DNA from: an uncultured Alphaproteobacteria bacterium
Lineage (GTDB): Bacteria > Pseudomonadota > Alphaproteobacteria > HIMB59 > GCA-002718135
Direction of reading: 5' to 3'
DNA length: 64,000 bases
Assembly (NCBI GenBank): GCA_902577425.1
Contig: CACGZD010000002.1
Span: forward strand, 89,269 to 153,268
The notes below the pieces were generated by a model that saw only the letters and a program-made list of their open reading frames with translations, was not told where the DNA came from and did not search any database. The position numbers and the translations under genes were made by a program. Shown here in pieces: positions 31,485 through 42,142 of this stretch. The stretch's first letter is position 1; every line of letters begins with the position of its first letter.

Positions 31485-32642
31485 ATGACTAAAGGTTTTG
31501 ATAATTTAGAATTTGAAATCCGAGTAAAAAAAGCTCGTGAACTAATGGAAAAAAATAATATAGATATATTATTGTTAACCACTCCACATAATTTTCGTTA
31601 TTTCTCTGGATTGGATTCTTATTTTTGGGAAAGTCCAACTAGACCTTGGTTTTTATTAATTCCTCAAAACTCTGATCCAATTGCTTTAGTTCCCTCTATA
31701 GGCCAAACAGCTTTAGAGAAAACATGGTTAAAAAATATTAAAACTTGGTCTTCACCTAATCCAAAAGATGAGGGAATAACTTTATTGAAAGAGACTATTT
31801 TAAATTTGCTTCCAAATAATGGGATCGTAGGTTGTGAGCTAGGTCTCGAAAGTCATTTACGTATGAGTATTAATGACTTTGATTCATTGAGAAAGGATTT
31901 GTCAAAAATAAAATTTATTAATGCCAGTAAAATTATTTGGGAATTAAGAATGGTTAAGTCTCAAAAAGAAATAGAAAAAATTAAAAAAATAGTATCTCTA
32001 ACCAGTAATGTTTTTGATAATTTGCCAAAAAAAATTCATATAGGAATGTCAGAAATTGAAATATGTAATATTTTCAGAAAACAACTTATTAAAAATGGTG
32101 CGGAATATACTTTATATATTTCCTGTGCATCAGATAAAGGAGGTTATGATCAAATAATCTGTAGTCCATCTAATAAAAAAGTTGAAGAAGGAGACATATT
32201 AATAATAGATACTGGGAGTACTTTTGATGGATATTTTTGTGATTTTGATCGTAATTTTGGTTTTGGAAAAATAAGTAAAGAATCTCAAGATGCTTATAAT
32301 GTTTTGTGGGAAGCTACAGAAGCAGGATTACAAAAAATAAAACCTGGGAGTTCTTGTTCAGATATAAATAATACTATTATGGAAATTTTAAAAAAATCAG
32401 GCTTAAAGTCAAATAGTGTGGGTAGAATGGGTCATGGTTTAGGATTGCAAGTAACTGAGCCTCCGAGTATACATTCTGATGATAAAACCATATTGAAAGA
32501 AAATATGATTATTACAATTGAACCATGTTTTGAATATCTTCCTAGAAAAATGATTGTTCAAGAAGAAAATATATTAGTTACCAAAAATGGTTTTGAATTA
32601 TTAACATCTAGAACACCAGAAAAAATACCGATTATAGATTAA
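31485..32642 (+). CDS. M24 family metallopeptidase-fold protein (Xaa-Pro peptidase-like)
   Basis: DTGSTFDGYFCDFDRN, GHGLGLQVTEPPSIH, TIEPCFEY metal-ligand pattern. Confidence 0.88.
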   Translation: MTKGFDNLEFEIRVKKARELMEKNNIDILLLTTPHNFRYFSGLDSYFWESPTRPWFLLIPQNSDPIALVPSIGQTALEKTWLKNIKTWSSPNPKDEGITLLKETILNLLPNNGIVGCELGLESHLRMSINDFDSLRKDLSKIKFINASKIIWELRMVKSQKEIEKIKKIVSLTSNVFDNLPKKIHIGMSEIEICNIFRKQLIKNGAEYTLYISCASDKGGYDQIICSPSNKKVEEGDILIIDTGSTFDGYFCDFDRNFGFGKISKESQDAYNVLWEATEAGLQKIKPGSSCSDINNTIMEILKKSGLKSNSVGRMGHGLGLQVTEPPSIHSDDKTILKENMIITIEPCFEYLPRKMIVQEENILVTKNGFELLTSRTPEKIPIID

Positions 32643-32664
32643 GATAAAATGAAAGGAATTTATT

Positions 32665-33360
32665 GTGAAATTAGAATCATCTAAATTAGAGTTAAGTGAA
32701 CAAATGATAAAAACCTGCATAGAAATGGACTCAAGAGGTATAAACCAAGGAACATCTGGTAATCTATCTATGAGATTTAATGATGGTTTTTTAATTACTC
32801 CTTCTTCTATGCCTTACAATGAAATGGAACCTGAAGATATTGTTGAAATGGATTGGGAAGGAAAATTTATTGGAAAACAACCTTCCTCTGAATGGAGATT
32901 TCACAGAGATATACTAAAAGAGAGAAAAGATATAAATGTTGTTTTGCACTGTCATTCTATTAATGCCACAGCTTTATCTTGTCATAATAAAGATATTCCT
33001 GCTTTTCATTATATTATTGGTCTTGCTGGAGGAAATAATATTCGGTGCGCAAAATATGCAACTTTTGGATCTCAAGAATTATCTGATAATGCACTAATTG
33101 CTTTAAGGGATAGATTAGCTTGTCTGTTAGGACATCATGGAATGATATGTCTAGGTAAAACATTCAAACAAGCTTTATGGCTTGGTAGTGAAGTAGAGGC
33201 TATGTCAAAAATTTATATTAAGGCATTATCGATAGGAAATACACAAATATTATCTGAAAAAGAAATGGAAAAAGTTGTAAAACAAATGGAAAGAATGAGT
33301 TATGGTAAAGGACCTGAGCCAGAAGGTTCAAATGATATAGCTAGACCTAAAAATGGCTAA
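32665..33360 (+). CDS. Class II aldolase/adducin family protein
   Basis: GTSGNLSMR, HCHSINATALS, LLGHHGMI; GTG start. Confidence 0.88.
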   Translation: MKLESSKLELSEQMIKTCIEMDSRGINQGTSGNLSMRFNDGFLITPSSMPYNEMEPEDIVEMDWEGKFIGKQPSSEWRFHRDILKERKDINVVLHCHSINATALSCHNKDIPAFHYIIGLAGGNNIRCAKYATFGSQELSDNALIALRDRLACLLGHHGMICLGKTFKQALWLGSEVEAMSKIYIKALSIGNTQILSEKEMEKVVKQMERMSYGKGPEPEGSNDIARPKNG

Positions 33361-34894
33361 GGATATAATTATTGGTATCGATGCAGGTACTTCAATATTA
33401 AAAGTAGTAGCTTTTACATTAAATGGTCAAGAAATTGCATCTTCTTCAATAAAAAATATATACAAAACTTCTCATGGTGGTCAAGCTACTCAATCTCTTA
33501 ATACTACATGGAAGAATTGTATAAAAATTATCTCAGAATTAAAAAATAAAATAAATAATTTTAAAGATAGGGTGGCTATAATTTCAGTTACTGGACAAGG
33601 AGATGGTACATGGTTAATAGATAAAAAAGGTAAACCTGTATGTGATGCTTGGCTTTGGTTAGACTCAAGATCTTCTGATATTGTAAAAAAATTATCTAAA
33701 TTAAATTCAGAAAAATTTAGATTTGATCTAACTGGTACTGGAATATTTGCTGGTCAACAAAGTAGTCAAATATCTTATATGAATAAAAATAATCCTGAAA
33801 TTTTAGATCAATCAAGTACAGCTTTTCATTGTAAAGATTGGATATATTTTAAACTAACAAATGTAAGGGCTACAGATCCTTCTGAAGCATGTTTTACTTT
33901 TGGAAATTTTAGAACTCGTCAATATGATGAAAATGTTATTAATGGTTTAGGTTTATCTAAAAGAAAAAATTTATTACCTGATATAATAGATGGAAGCAAA
34001 GTTACCCATCCACTAAGTGATAATGTAGCCACCTTAATTGGCTTGAATTCTGGTACACCTATTGCATTAGGGTATATTGATGCTGTTTGTACTTTTTTAG
34101 GAAGTGGTGGATTAGATATAAATAAAGATGTGGGAAATTCTATTTTAGGCACAACTGGGGGACACATGAAGGCAACAGAGGTTTCTCAAATTGTACCTAA
34201 CTCAAATTTAAAATCTGGATATATTATGCTCTTACCAATAGAGAACTTGGCTTTACAGTTTCAAACAAATATGTCTGGTACTCTAAATATCGATTGGTTA
34301 AAATTTCTGATAAAAGATATTTTTAATGATTTTGATTTGAATCTTAGTGATAATGAATTTATTAAAAAAATTGATAAATGGCTAAAAAAAACAAAGCCAG
34401 GTAAATTAATTTATCATCCATATATTTCTGAAGCAGGAGAAAGAGGTCCTTTTGTTAATACTAAAGCAAAAGCAAGTTTAATTGGTCTAAGATCAAATGA
34501 TAAGTTTCCTGAAATTGTTCGATCATTTGTTGAGGGATTATGTTTTGCTAGTCGCGAATGTTATACAGCAATTGGAAAAATCCCAAATGAAATTAGACTT
34601 GTTGGAGGCGGTTCACAATCTAAAGTTTTAAGAGAAATCTTTTCATCAGTTTTAAATGTCTCAGTAAGAACATCAAGTAGAAAAGAATCGGGCGCTGCAG
34701 GCGCCGCGATGATAGGAGCTATGGCTTTAGGAATATATAAAGATTGGAATTCTTGTATAGAAGATTGGGTAGATCCATTGTTAGGTAAATTAGAAAAAAA
34801 TAATAAAAACTTAGTTCAAGTATATGACAATTTATATGATATCTATTTAGATAGTAGGAATAGAATTAAACCAATATGGGAAAAAATTAATTAG
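33353..34894 (+). CDS. FGGY family carbohydrate kinase
   Basis: IGIDAGTSILKVV, DAWLWLDSRS, RLVGGGSQSKVLREI, GAAGAAMIGAM. Confidence 0.92.
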   Translation: MAKDIIIGIDAGTSILKVVAFTLNGQEIASSSIKNIYKTSHGGQATQSLNTTWKNCIKIISELKNKINNFKDRVAIISVTGQGDGTWLIDKKGKPVCDAWLWLDSRSSDIVKKLSKLNSEKFRFDLTGTGIFAGQQSSQISYMNKNNPEILDQSSTAFHCKDWIYFKLTNVRATDPSEACFTFGNFRTRQYDENVINGLGLSKRKNLLPDIIDGSKVTHPLSDNVATLIGLNSGTPIALGYIDAVCTFLGSGGLDINKDVGNSILGTTGGHMKATEVSQIVPNSNLKSGYIMLLPIENLALQFQTNMSGTLNIDWLKFLIKDIFNDFDLNLSDNEFIKKIDKWLKKTKPGKLIYHPYISEAGERGPFVNTKAKASLIGLRSNDKFPEIVRSFVEGLCFASRECYTAIGKIPNEIRLVGGGSQSKVLREIFSSVLNVSVRTSSRKESGAAGAAMIGAMALGIYKDWNSCIEDWVDPLLGKLEKNNKNLVQVYDNLYDIYLDSRNRIKPIWEKIN

Positions 34895-34898
34895 AAAT

Positions 34899-36584
34899 TT
34901 ATAAAATTGTTTCTATTTTAGGCATAAGATTTATTAATTCTTTTGTATATTGATGACTTGGATTATTAAAAAGTATTTCTGTATTTTCGATTTCACATAA
35001 ATTTCCATTTTTTAGAACTGCAATCCTATCACACATTTGTCTAATTACTGGTAAGTCATGACTTATAAATAAAATGGTTAAATTTAGTTGTTCTTGAAGA
35101 TCTTTTAAAAGATTAAGTATTTGTGCTTGTATACTTACATCTAAAGCTGATGTTGGTTCATCACAAATAAGTAAGCGCGGTCTTGTAGCTAATGCTCTAG
35201 CTATTGAAATTCTTTGTCTTTGACCACCTGAAAATTCATGAGGATATCTATCCAATGATTGCCTAGTCATTCCAACAATATCAATTAAATCATTAACATT
35301 ATTTTCAATTGTTTTCTTATCTAAATTTTTTTGAAAAAATTTAATTGGTTCTGCAATAATATTTTTTACCTTAAATCTTGGATTTAAAGAAGAGTAAGGA
35401 TCTTGAAAAATCATTTGGATTTGTCCTCTAAATTTATTATTGTTTTTTTGATTTAAAGAAATACCTTCATAAAAAACTTTACCCGAAGTAGGTTTAATAA
35501 GATTGGTTATAATTTTTGCAATCGTTGATTTTCCTGAACCTGATTCACCAACTAATCCAAAAGACTCTCCTTCAAAAATATTGAAAGAAACATTATCTAA
35601 AGCTTTTAGCTCATTGATTTCTTTTTTTAATTTAATGATTGAATCTGAGTCAAATATTTTAGTTAAATTCTTTATTTCTAATAATTTATCTTTTGTAATA
35701 GATCTTTTTCCCCAATTTTGAATAATACTATTTGTAAGATTTAAAGATTCATTAGTTATTTCTCCTCCTTCAGGATTAATTAATTTAAATCTTGATATTT
35801 TCTTATTTGTTGGAGGAACAGAAATTATTAGACTTTTTCCTTCATTTGACTTTGGATTAGTTAAAACATCTTTGGTTAAACCATACTCAACAATCACACC
35901 ATTTCTCATAATAATAACTTTATTTGTAGTTTCTGCAATTACTCCCATATCGTGGGTAATAATGATTACCCCAAGATTTCTTTTTTTTGTCAAATCTTTA
36001 AGCAGTTGGAGAATTTGATACTGAATACTTACATCAAGTGCAGTTGTTGGTTCATCAGCAATAATTAAATCTGGCTCACAACTTATTGCTAAAGCAATAA
36101 CCACTCTTTGTCGCATACCCCCACTAAATTGATGAGGATAATCCTCAATTCTTTTTTCTGCATCCTCAATTCCTACTTCGTTTAATAGTTGAATCGATCT
36201 CTTTAAGGCTTGATCATAATTTAATTTTAAGTGAGTTTGTATCGTTTCTATTAATTGATCTTTAATTTTGAACAAAGGATTAAGTGATGTTTGAGGATCT
36301 TGAAATACAAAGCCAATTTTTTTCCCTCTAGCTTTTTGAATAATTTCTTCATTATTACATATTTCCTCATTATCAATTTTTATTGATCCGTCTGTGATTT
36401 CTCCCGGTGGATCAATTAAATTTATTATTGCATTTGCTATTGTAGACTTTCCTGAACCAGACTCGCCAACAATTCCTAGTATCTCTCCTCTTTCAAGTGA
36501 GAATTCTACATTCTTACTAGCTACTATTTTTTCTTTCCTAGTTAAGTAACTAATATTTAAATTTTTTATCTCTAAAAAACTCAT
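34899..36584 (-). CDS. Dipeptide/oligopeptide ABC transporter, fused double ATP-binding protein
   Basis: Two Walker A (GESGSGKST) and two signature motifs (FSGGMRQR, FSGGQRQR); start placed at ATG 36584 (MSFLEIKNL), overlapping the dppC stop as ATGA. Confidence 0.94.
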   Translation of the reverse strand: MSFLEIKNLNISYLTRKEKIVASKNVEFSLERGEILGIVGESGSGKSTIANAIINLIDPPGEITDGSIKIDNEEICNNEEIIQKARGKKIGFVFQDPQTSLNPLFKIKDQLIETIQTHLKLNYDQALKRSIQLLNEVGIEDAEKRIEDYPHQFSGGMRQRVVIALAISCEPDLIIADEPTTALDVSIQYQILQLLKDLTKKRNLGVIIITHDMGVIAETTNKVIIMRNGVIVEYGLTKDVLTNPKSNEGKSLIISVPPTNKKISRFKLINPEGGEITNESLNLTNSIIQNWGKRSITKDKLLEIKNLTKIFDSDSIIKLKKEINELKALDNVSFNIFEGESFGLVGESGSGKSTIAKIITNLIKPTSGKVFYEGISLNQKNNNKFRGQIQMIFQDPYSSLNPRFKVKNIIAEPIKFFQKNLDKKTIENNVNDLIDIVGMTRQSLDRYPHEFSGGQRQRISIARALATRPRLLICDEPTSALDVSIQAQILNLLKDLQEQLNLTILFISHDLPVIRQMCDRIAVLKNGNLCEIENTEILFNNPSHQYTKELINLMPKIETIL

Positions 36585-37504
36585 CTCTTTTTTAACTTTG
36601 GATTTAAAGCATCTCGCATCCAATCTCCTAAAAGATTAATTGATAACGCAAGAACTACCAAAAAAATAGCGGGGAAAAAAGTAATCCACCATTCACCTGA
36701 AAATAAAAAATTATTTCCAAATCTAATTAATGTTCCTAAGGAAGGTGTTGTTGGAGGTATACCCACTCCAAGAAAACTTAGAGTTGATTCAGTAATAATT
36801 GCTAATGCCAATCCTATCGTTGCAATTACTAAAATTGGCCTAAGAATATTAGGTAAAATATGTTTAAACATAATTAATATATTAGATAATCCTATTATTT
36901 TTGATGCTGATATATATTCTTTATTTTTTTCAACTAAAGTTGAAGCTCTTGTTACTCTGGCAAATTGAGGCCACTCCGAAATTCCTATGGCAAATATTAA
37001 TACATAAATAGCCATCTCATCATGCATTGATTTAGAAATAATTGCTCTGGCTATTCCATCAACAAGTAAGGCCATTAATATGCTTGGTATTGTTAATTGT
37101 ACATCTGTTAAGCGCATTACAAATGTTTCATATCTTCCCCCTATATAACCAGCCGTTATTCCTAATGAAACTCCCAAAATCATGGCAAAAATAATTGAAG
37201 AAAAACCTACAATTAAAGAAATTCTAGATCCATATATCATTGTTGAAAACATATCTCTTCCTTGCTGATCTGTGCCAAGAAAAAAATTAGCATTACCGCC
37301 CTCTGACCAAACAGGAGGGATAAAAGCATCCATCAAAGAAATATTTAGAGGGTCAAAAGGATCATAAGGTGCAACTATTTCTGCAAAAAAAGAACAAAGA
37401 AAAATGATTAAAAAAATAGATGAAGAAATAATAGCAATTTTTGAATTAAAAAAGCTATAACCTATATCAGTGTCATAAATTTTATTAATCATTTTTCCAA
37501 TCAT
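36581..37504 (-). CDS. ABC transporter permease (DppC-like)
   Basis: FLGTDQQGRDMFS, EAA loop (ASKIIGLSNILIMFKHILPN), FLGVGIPPTTPSLG. Confidence 0.93.
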   Translation of the reverse strand: MIGKMINKIYDTDIGYSFFNSKIAIISSSIFLIIFLCSFFAEIVAPYDPFDPLNISLMDAFIPPVWSEGGNANFFLGTDQQGRDMFSTMIYGSRISLIVGFSSIIFAMILGVSLGITAGYIGGRYETFVMRLTDVQLTIPSILMALLVDGIARAIISKSMHDEMAIYVLIFAIGISEWPQFARVTRASTLVEKNKEYISASKIIGLSNILIMFKHILPNILRPILVIATIGLALAIITESTLSFLGVGIPPTTPSLGTLIRFGNNFLFSGEWWITFFPAIFLVVLALSINLLGDWMRDALNPKLKKR

Positions 37505-37506
37505 AA

Positions 37507-38484
37507 TTAACTATTTTCTTCCTTAATTCTTATTCTTGGATCAATAAAATAGTAAGTTATGTCCACGATAAAATTTATCATAACAAAAATAAAGGCAACC
37601 ATAATCATGTATGCAGACATAATTGGTATATCAACAAAATAAACTGCATTAATAAATAGTGAACCCATTCCAGGCCACTGAAATACTGTTTCAGTTATAA
37701 TTGAAAAAGCAATTAAAGTTCCAATATTTATACCAGTAATAGTAATAACTGGTATTAATCCATTTTTAAGAGCATGTTTATAATTAATAATTTTTTTTTT
37801 AATTCCTCTAGCTTTAGCAAATTTGATATAGTCTGTTTGTAATATTTCCATCATTTCAGCTCTGACTAACCTAATGACATAAGTCATTTGAAATAAACTT
37901 AGAGTAACGGATGGAAGAATTAAAGCCTTGAGACCTGACATGGTTAGAAAGCCTGTAGACCAAAAACCAATATCTGTGACTTCTCCTCTACCAAAGGAAG
38001 GGAGTACACCTAATATTACGGAGAATAAATATATTAGCATAATACCAATTATGAAAGTTGGTAGAGAAACTCCGGCTAGAGAAATAACAAGTATTACATT
38101 TGATAAAAAAGTATCTCTATTTATTCCTGTATATACGCCTAAAATAACTCCAGAAATAATTGCTAAAAGCGCAGATACAAATACTAGTTCTAAAGTAGCT
38201 GGCATTCTCTCCGCTATTAAAACAGATACTGGCCTTTTTAGTTGATAGGAAATTCCAAAATTTCCTTGAACTGAGTTTCCAACAAAATTAAAAAATTGAA
38301 TATATATAGGATCGTTTATTCCCAGTTTATCTCTTATTTCCTCTCTTCTTTCATCAGAAGCTTCTTGCCCAACCATATTATTTACTGGATCACCTACAAA
38401 ATTAAATAATGAAAAAGACACAAAGGCAACTATGATCATTACCAGTACTGATTGAAGAAATCTTTTTAAGAAATAATTAAGCAT
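37507..38484 (-). CDS. ABC transporter permease (DppB-like)
   Basis: DPIYIQFFNFVGNSVQGNFGISY, DYIKFAKARGIKKKIINYKHALKN. Confidence 0.93.
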   Translation of the reverse strand: MLNYFLKRFLQSVLVMIIVAFVSFSLFNFVGDPVNNMVGQEASDERREEIRDKLGINDPIYIQFFNFVGNSVQGNFGISYQLKRPVSVLIAERMPATLELVFVSALLAIISGVILGVYTGINRDTFLSNVILVISLAGVSLPTFIIGIMLIYLFSVILGVLPSFGRGEVTDIGFWSTGFLTMSGLKALILPSVTLSLFQMTYVIRLVRAEMMEILQTDYIKFAKARGIKKKIINYKHALKNGLIPVITITGINIGTLIAFSIITETVFQWPGMGSLFINAVYFVDIPIMSAYMIMVAFIFVMINFIVDITYYFIDPRIRIKEENS

Positions 38485-38493
38485 AAAATGATT

Positions 38494-38519
38494 TTTCTGG
38501 CCAGATAACTGGCCAGAAA
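38494..38519. promoter_or_regulatory. Perfect stem-loop between SBP and permease genes
   Basis: TTTCTGGCCAG-ATAA-CTGGCCAGAAA, 11-bp arms, 4-nt loop, between the stop at 38533 and the ATG at 38484. Confidence 0.75.
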
Positions 38520-38532
38520 TTTAAGATTTTAA

Positions 38533-40101
38533 TTAATTTACGTTAGCAAAATAAAAGAGTGGTTCGTTATTGATCCTAGCATGAACATCAACATTGCTTT
38601 TAGAAGCTTGATTTACAACCTGATGGTGTAAAGGAAGATAAGGAACATTGTCCTGAACTATATCCCATGCTTCTGCAATTAATTCATTTCTTTTAGCTAT
38701 ATCAGTTTCGACTCCCATTGCCGCAGTAAGTTCATCAACTCTAGCATCACTGAAATTAACTTTATTCCAGCTGCCATCGCTTGCAAGAAGATAAGAGTAG
38801 ACATAATGACTATCATAAGTAGGTACCCCCCATCCTAACATATACATATCACTAGGATTTGGATCACCTTCTTTGACTTCCTTAAAGTGTATACTCTTAG
38901 TTTTAGCATCAAGACTTACTTTAACACCAATTTTTGCGAACATACCTATAGCAGCAACGCAAATTGCCTCATCGTTTACATAACGATCATTTGGACAATC
39001 AAGTGTAACTTCAAAGCCATCTGGATATCCAGCTTCAGCTAAAAGTTTTTTTGATAATTCTGGATCATAAGGTAATCTTGTGTCATGTGCTTTAGTATAA
39101 CCATTAACACCTGGTGCTGTAATTATACCTGCAGGAAAACTTTGTCCTCTCATAACCTTATCTTTAATAGCATCCATATCTAATGCATGATACATTGCTA
39201 AGCGAACTCTTTTATCTGCAAAAGGATTTTTACCTTTCACATTAGATGAAAATAATTCAGCTGAGCCTTGATCCATACCAAAAAATATAGTTCTATTTTG
39301 AGCAACTTGATTAATTTTATGAGCAGAAGAAGCTGCAATTCTTTCAAGATCTTGAACAGGTACAACATTTGTATAATCTATTTCACCAGATAATAAAGCT
39401 GCAATTCTTGTTGCATCATTCTTAATTGGAAGTAATTCAATTGTATCAATGTTGTGCTGGCTTTGATCACCCCACCAACTTTTGTTTCTTTTAAATATTG
39501 TTCTAACATCTTGCTCTCTCAAAGTAATTTTGAAAGGACCAGTACCATTTGCAGCTGATGCGCAGTACGAAGTTTCTCCAGCATCCCAGTTATATGAAAC
39601 TTCACAACCGTTTGCTTTCGCCCAAGATTCAGACATTATAAAAATTTGTACAAGTTGATTTAAAAGTATTGGATTTGGACCTTCTGTTTTGATTTCAAGT
39701 GTTAAATCATCAATTGCTTTTGCTGATTTTATACTCTTGATTAAATCAACCATATCAGAAGGATCAGTTTTAGCTCTTATAATACTAAAAGCTGCATCAC
39801 TTGCAGTTAATGCAGATCCATCATGAAAAGTAACTCCTTCACGAATTTTAAAGATCCATGTTTCAGGATCAGTGTTTTCCCAAGAAGTTGCAAGTTGTGG
39901 TTGAATATTCATACCAATGTCATGTGTTACCAAGCCTTCATAAACTTGACGAGAAACCATGTGAGTTGGTCCTTCATTTTGTGCATGCGGATCTAAAGTT
40001 AGAGAATCACCAGGCATAGACCACTTAAGTGTATTTGCATAAACTGGTGAAAAAATACCTATAAAAAGCAATGACAAAACAACGCTTAAAGATTTTTTCA
40101 T
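38533..40101 (-). CDS. ABC transporter substrate-binding protein (SBP family 5)
   Basis: Signal peptide MKKSLSVVLSLLFIGIFSPVYA; LKWSMPGDSLTLDPH; start moved to ATG 40101, preceded by GGAGGA. Confidence 0.95.
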   Translation of the reverse strand: MKKSLSVVLSLLFIGIFSPVYANTLKWSMPGDSLTLDPHAQNEGPTHMVSRQVYEGLVTHDIGMNIQPQLATSWENTDPETWIFKIREGVTFHDGSALTASDAAFSIIRAKTDPSDMVDLIKSIKSAKAIDDLTLEIKTEGPNPILLNQLVQIFIMSESWAKANGCEVSYNWDAGETSYCASAANGTGPFKITLREQDVRTIFKRNKSWWGDQSQHNIDTIELLPIKNDATRIAALLSGEIDYTNVVPVQDLERIAASSAHKINQVAQNRTIFFGMDQGSAELFSSNVKGKNPFADKRVRLAMYHALDMDAIKDKVMRGQSFPAGIITAPGVNGYTKAHDTRLPYDPELSKKLLAEAGYPDGFEVTLDCPNDRYVNDEAICVAAIGMFAKIGVKVSLDAKTKSIHFKEVKEGDPNPSDMYMLGWGVPTYDSHYVYSYLLASDGSWNKVNFSDARVDELTAAMGVETDIAKRNELIAEAWDIVQDNVPYLPLHHQVVNQASKSNVDVHARINNEPLFYFANVN

Positions 40102-40259
40102 ATTATTTCCTCCATAGAAATTTAATAACCAATCCATACTACTTCAGTATAATTATTCAATATTATTAATCTAAGTTAATGTTATATTTGTTCATTACAT
40201 GATAGTAGAATTAGCTTATAAAACTAGGCTTTTATATTAATGAGCATTAAATAATTCAA

Positions 40260-40910
40260 ATGAAAAGAACGGATAGGGCCAAGAAAGTATTTAAAATTCT
40301 TAATAGAATATACAAAAAAATACCTGTCCCCTTAAATCATAATAACAAATTTGAATTACTTATTGCGGTCTTATTAAGTGCCCAATGTACTGATGAGAGA
40401 GTTAATCAAGTTACCCCAATTCTTTTTAAATTAGCAAATACTGCTCAAGCATTATCTAAAATATCTGTGGGTAAAATCTATAAAATTATTAAACCATGTG
40501 GTTTAGGTCCGCAAAAATCGAGAGCTATTTCTAAACTTTCTAAGATATTGGTTAAAGAATATAATGGCAAAGTACCAGAAAGTTTTGAAGATTTAGAAAA
40601 ACTACCAGGTGTTGGTCATAAAACAGCAAGTGTTGTAATGTCACAAGGTTTTGGACATCCTGCATTTCCTGTAGATACTCATATACATAGACTATCTCAA
40701 AGATGGGGATTAACAAATGGCAAAAATGTTGTTCAAACTGAAGAAGATTTAAAAAAATTATTTCCAAAAAATTCTTGGAATAAATTGCATTTACAAATTA
40801 TTTATTATGGAAGAGAATATTGTACAGCTAAAAGTTGTTACGGTCTAGAGTGTGAGATTTGTAATGTTTGTTTTCCAAATAGAAGAAAAAAAATTTATAC
40901 TAAAAAATAA
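40260..40910 (+). CDS. nth: Endonuclease III
   Basis: LLSAQCTDERVNQVTP, LPGVGHKTASVV, FPVDTHIHRLSQR, Fe-S cluster CYGLECEICNVC. Confidence 0.95.
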   Translation: MKRTDRAKKVFKILNRIYKKIPVPLNHNNKFELLIAVLLSAQCTDERVNQVTPILFKLANTAQALSKISVGKIYKIIKPCGLGPQKSRAISKLSKILVKEYNGKVPESFEDLEKLPGVGHKTASVVMSQGFGHPAFPVDTHIHRLSQRWGLTNGKNVVQTEEDLKKLFPKNSWNKLHLQIIYYGREYCTAKSCYGLECEICNVCFPNRRKKIYTKK

Positions 40911-40912
40911 TT

Positions 40913-41332
40913 CTAAAAAGGTTTAAACACTACCATAACAATAATCAAAATTAAAAATATTGCAGGTACTTCATTTATAATCTTATAAAATTTAGCTGAA
41001 TTAGTATTTTTATCTTCTTCAAATGCTTTTCTACATCTGCCATAATATAAGTGAAAAATAGATAATATTATTACAAAGAATATTTTTAAAATTAACCAAA
41101 AATCAAGACCAATATAATGAATCATCATTAAACCTGTGAACCAAGTTATGATAGCAGCTGGTATCATAATAAAATTATATAATCTTCTTTCCATTATCTT
41201 AAAAATTTCAGAAGTTTCTTTTAAAATTTTTGGATTTGCATGATAGACAAAGATTCTAGGTAAATATAATAGACCTGCCATCCAAGAAATTACACTAAAG
41301 ATATGTATTGTTTTAATTAAATTAAAAAGCAT
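40913..41332 (-). CDS. hemJ: Protoporphyrinogen oxidase HemJ
   Basis: KTIHIFSVISWMAGLLYLPRIFVYHA, 4-TM, NEVPAIFLI. Confidence 0.92.
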   Translation of the reverse strand: MLFNLIKTIHIFSVISWMAGLLYLPRIFVYHANPKILKETSEIFKIMERRLYNFIMIPAAIITWFTGLMMIHYIGLDFWLILKIFFVIILSIFHLYYGRCRKAFEEDKNTNSAKFYKIINEVPAIFLILIIVMVVFKPF

Positions 41333-41335
41333 TCA

Positions 41336-42142
41336 TCAATCCCATTTCGCTAAAGGAGGCATGGACATAAGAATTGCATCAATATTTCCTCCTGTTTCTA
41401 AACCAAATTTTGTTCCTCTATCATGCAATAAATTAAATTCTACATATTTACTTCGTTTTAAAAGTTGTATATTTTTTTCTTCATCGCTCCAATTTAAGTC
41501 TTTATATTTTAGAATAGTTTGGGACGAAAAATCATTAAAGAAATTTCCCACATTCTGAACAAACTCAAAATCTCTACCCCAATCATCTGTCTTTAAATAA
41601 TCAAAAAAAATTCCCCCTATACCTCTTGGCTCTTTTCTATAAGTTAAATAAAAATATTCATCACACCAACTTTTAAATTTTTTATAATAATTTTTATCAA
41701 ATTTATCACATAAAGATTCTAAAGATGAATGATATTGTTCTTCATCCTTGAAAGGAAGACATGGAGTAACATCTATTCCTCCTCCAAACCATTCTTGTTC
41801 TGTTTTTAAAAATCTAGTGTTAAAATGCATAGAGGGTATAAAAGGAGAATGAGGATGAAGAACTACACTTATACCTGTAGCCTGATAAGAAGGGTCATTT
41901 TCAGTTCCTGGGACTTTTCCTATCATATTTTCTTCAAATTTTCCTTCAACTGTTGAAATGTTGACCCCACCTTTTTCTATTACCTGTCCTTTAATCTTAC
42001 TCATTTTTCCGCCACCTTGATGCTTATGATCCCATTCAGTAATTATAAAATTTGTTGAATCAATTTTTTCTATATTTAAAATTAGTTTATCACGTAATTC
42101 TTCAAACCATTTCCTAGCAATTTCAATTTTTGAATTATTCAT
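41336..42142 (-). CDS. hemF: Oxygen-dependent coproporphyrinogen III oxidase
   Basis: HPHSPFIPSMHFNTRF, WFGGGIDVTPCLPF, RGIGGIFFD, YVEFNLLHDRGTKFGLETGG. Confidence 0.97.
   Translation of the reverse strand: MNNSKIEIARKWFEELRDKLILNIEKIDSTNFIITEWDHKHQGGGKMSKIKGQVIEKGGVNISTVEGKFEENMIGKVPGTENDPSYQATGISVVLHPHSPFIPSMHFNTRFLKTEQEWFGGGIDVTPCLPFKDEEQYHSSLESLCDKFDKNYYKKFKSWCDEYFYLTYRKEPRGIGGIFFDYLKTDDWGRDFEFVQNVGNFFNDFSSQTILKYKDLNWSDEEKNIQLLKRSKYVEFNLLHDRGTKFGLETGGNIDAILMSMPPLAKWD

Noticed and set aside
31485-32642. DMSP lyase DddP (an M24-fold enzyme)
   Set aside because: Canonical M24 motifs fit an ordinary Xaa-Pro peptidase-like protein; nothing visible singles out DddP
37928-38245. 105-aa plus-strand ORF
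   Set aside because: Antisense to the DppB-like permease; no family resemblance
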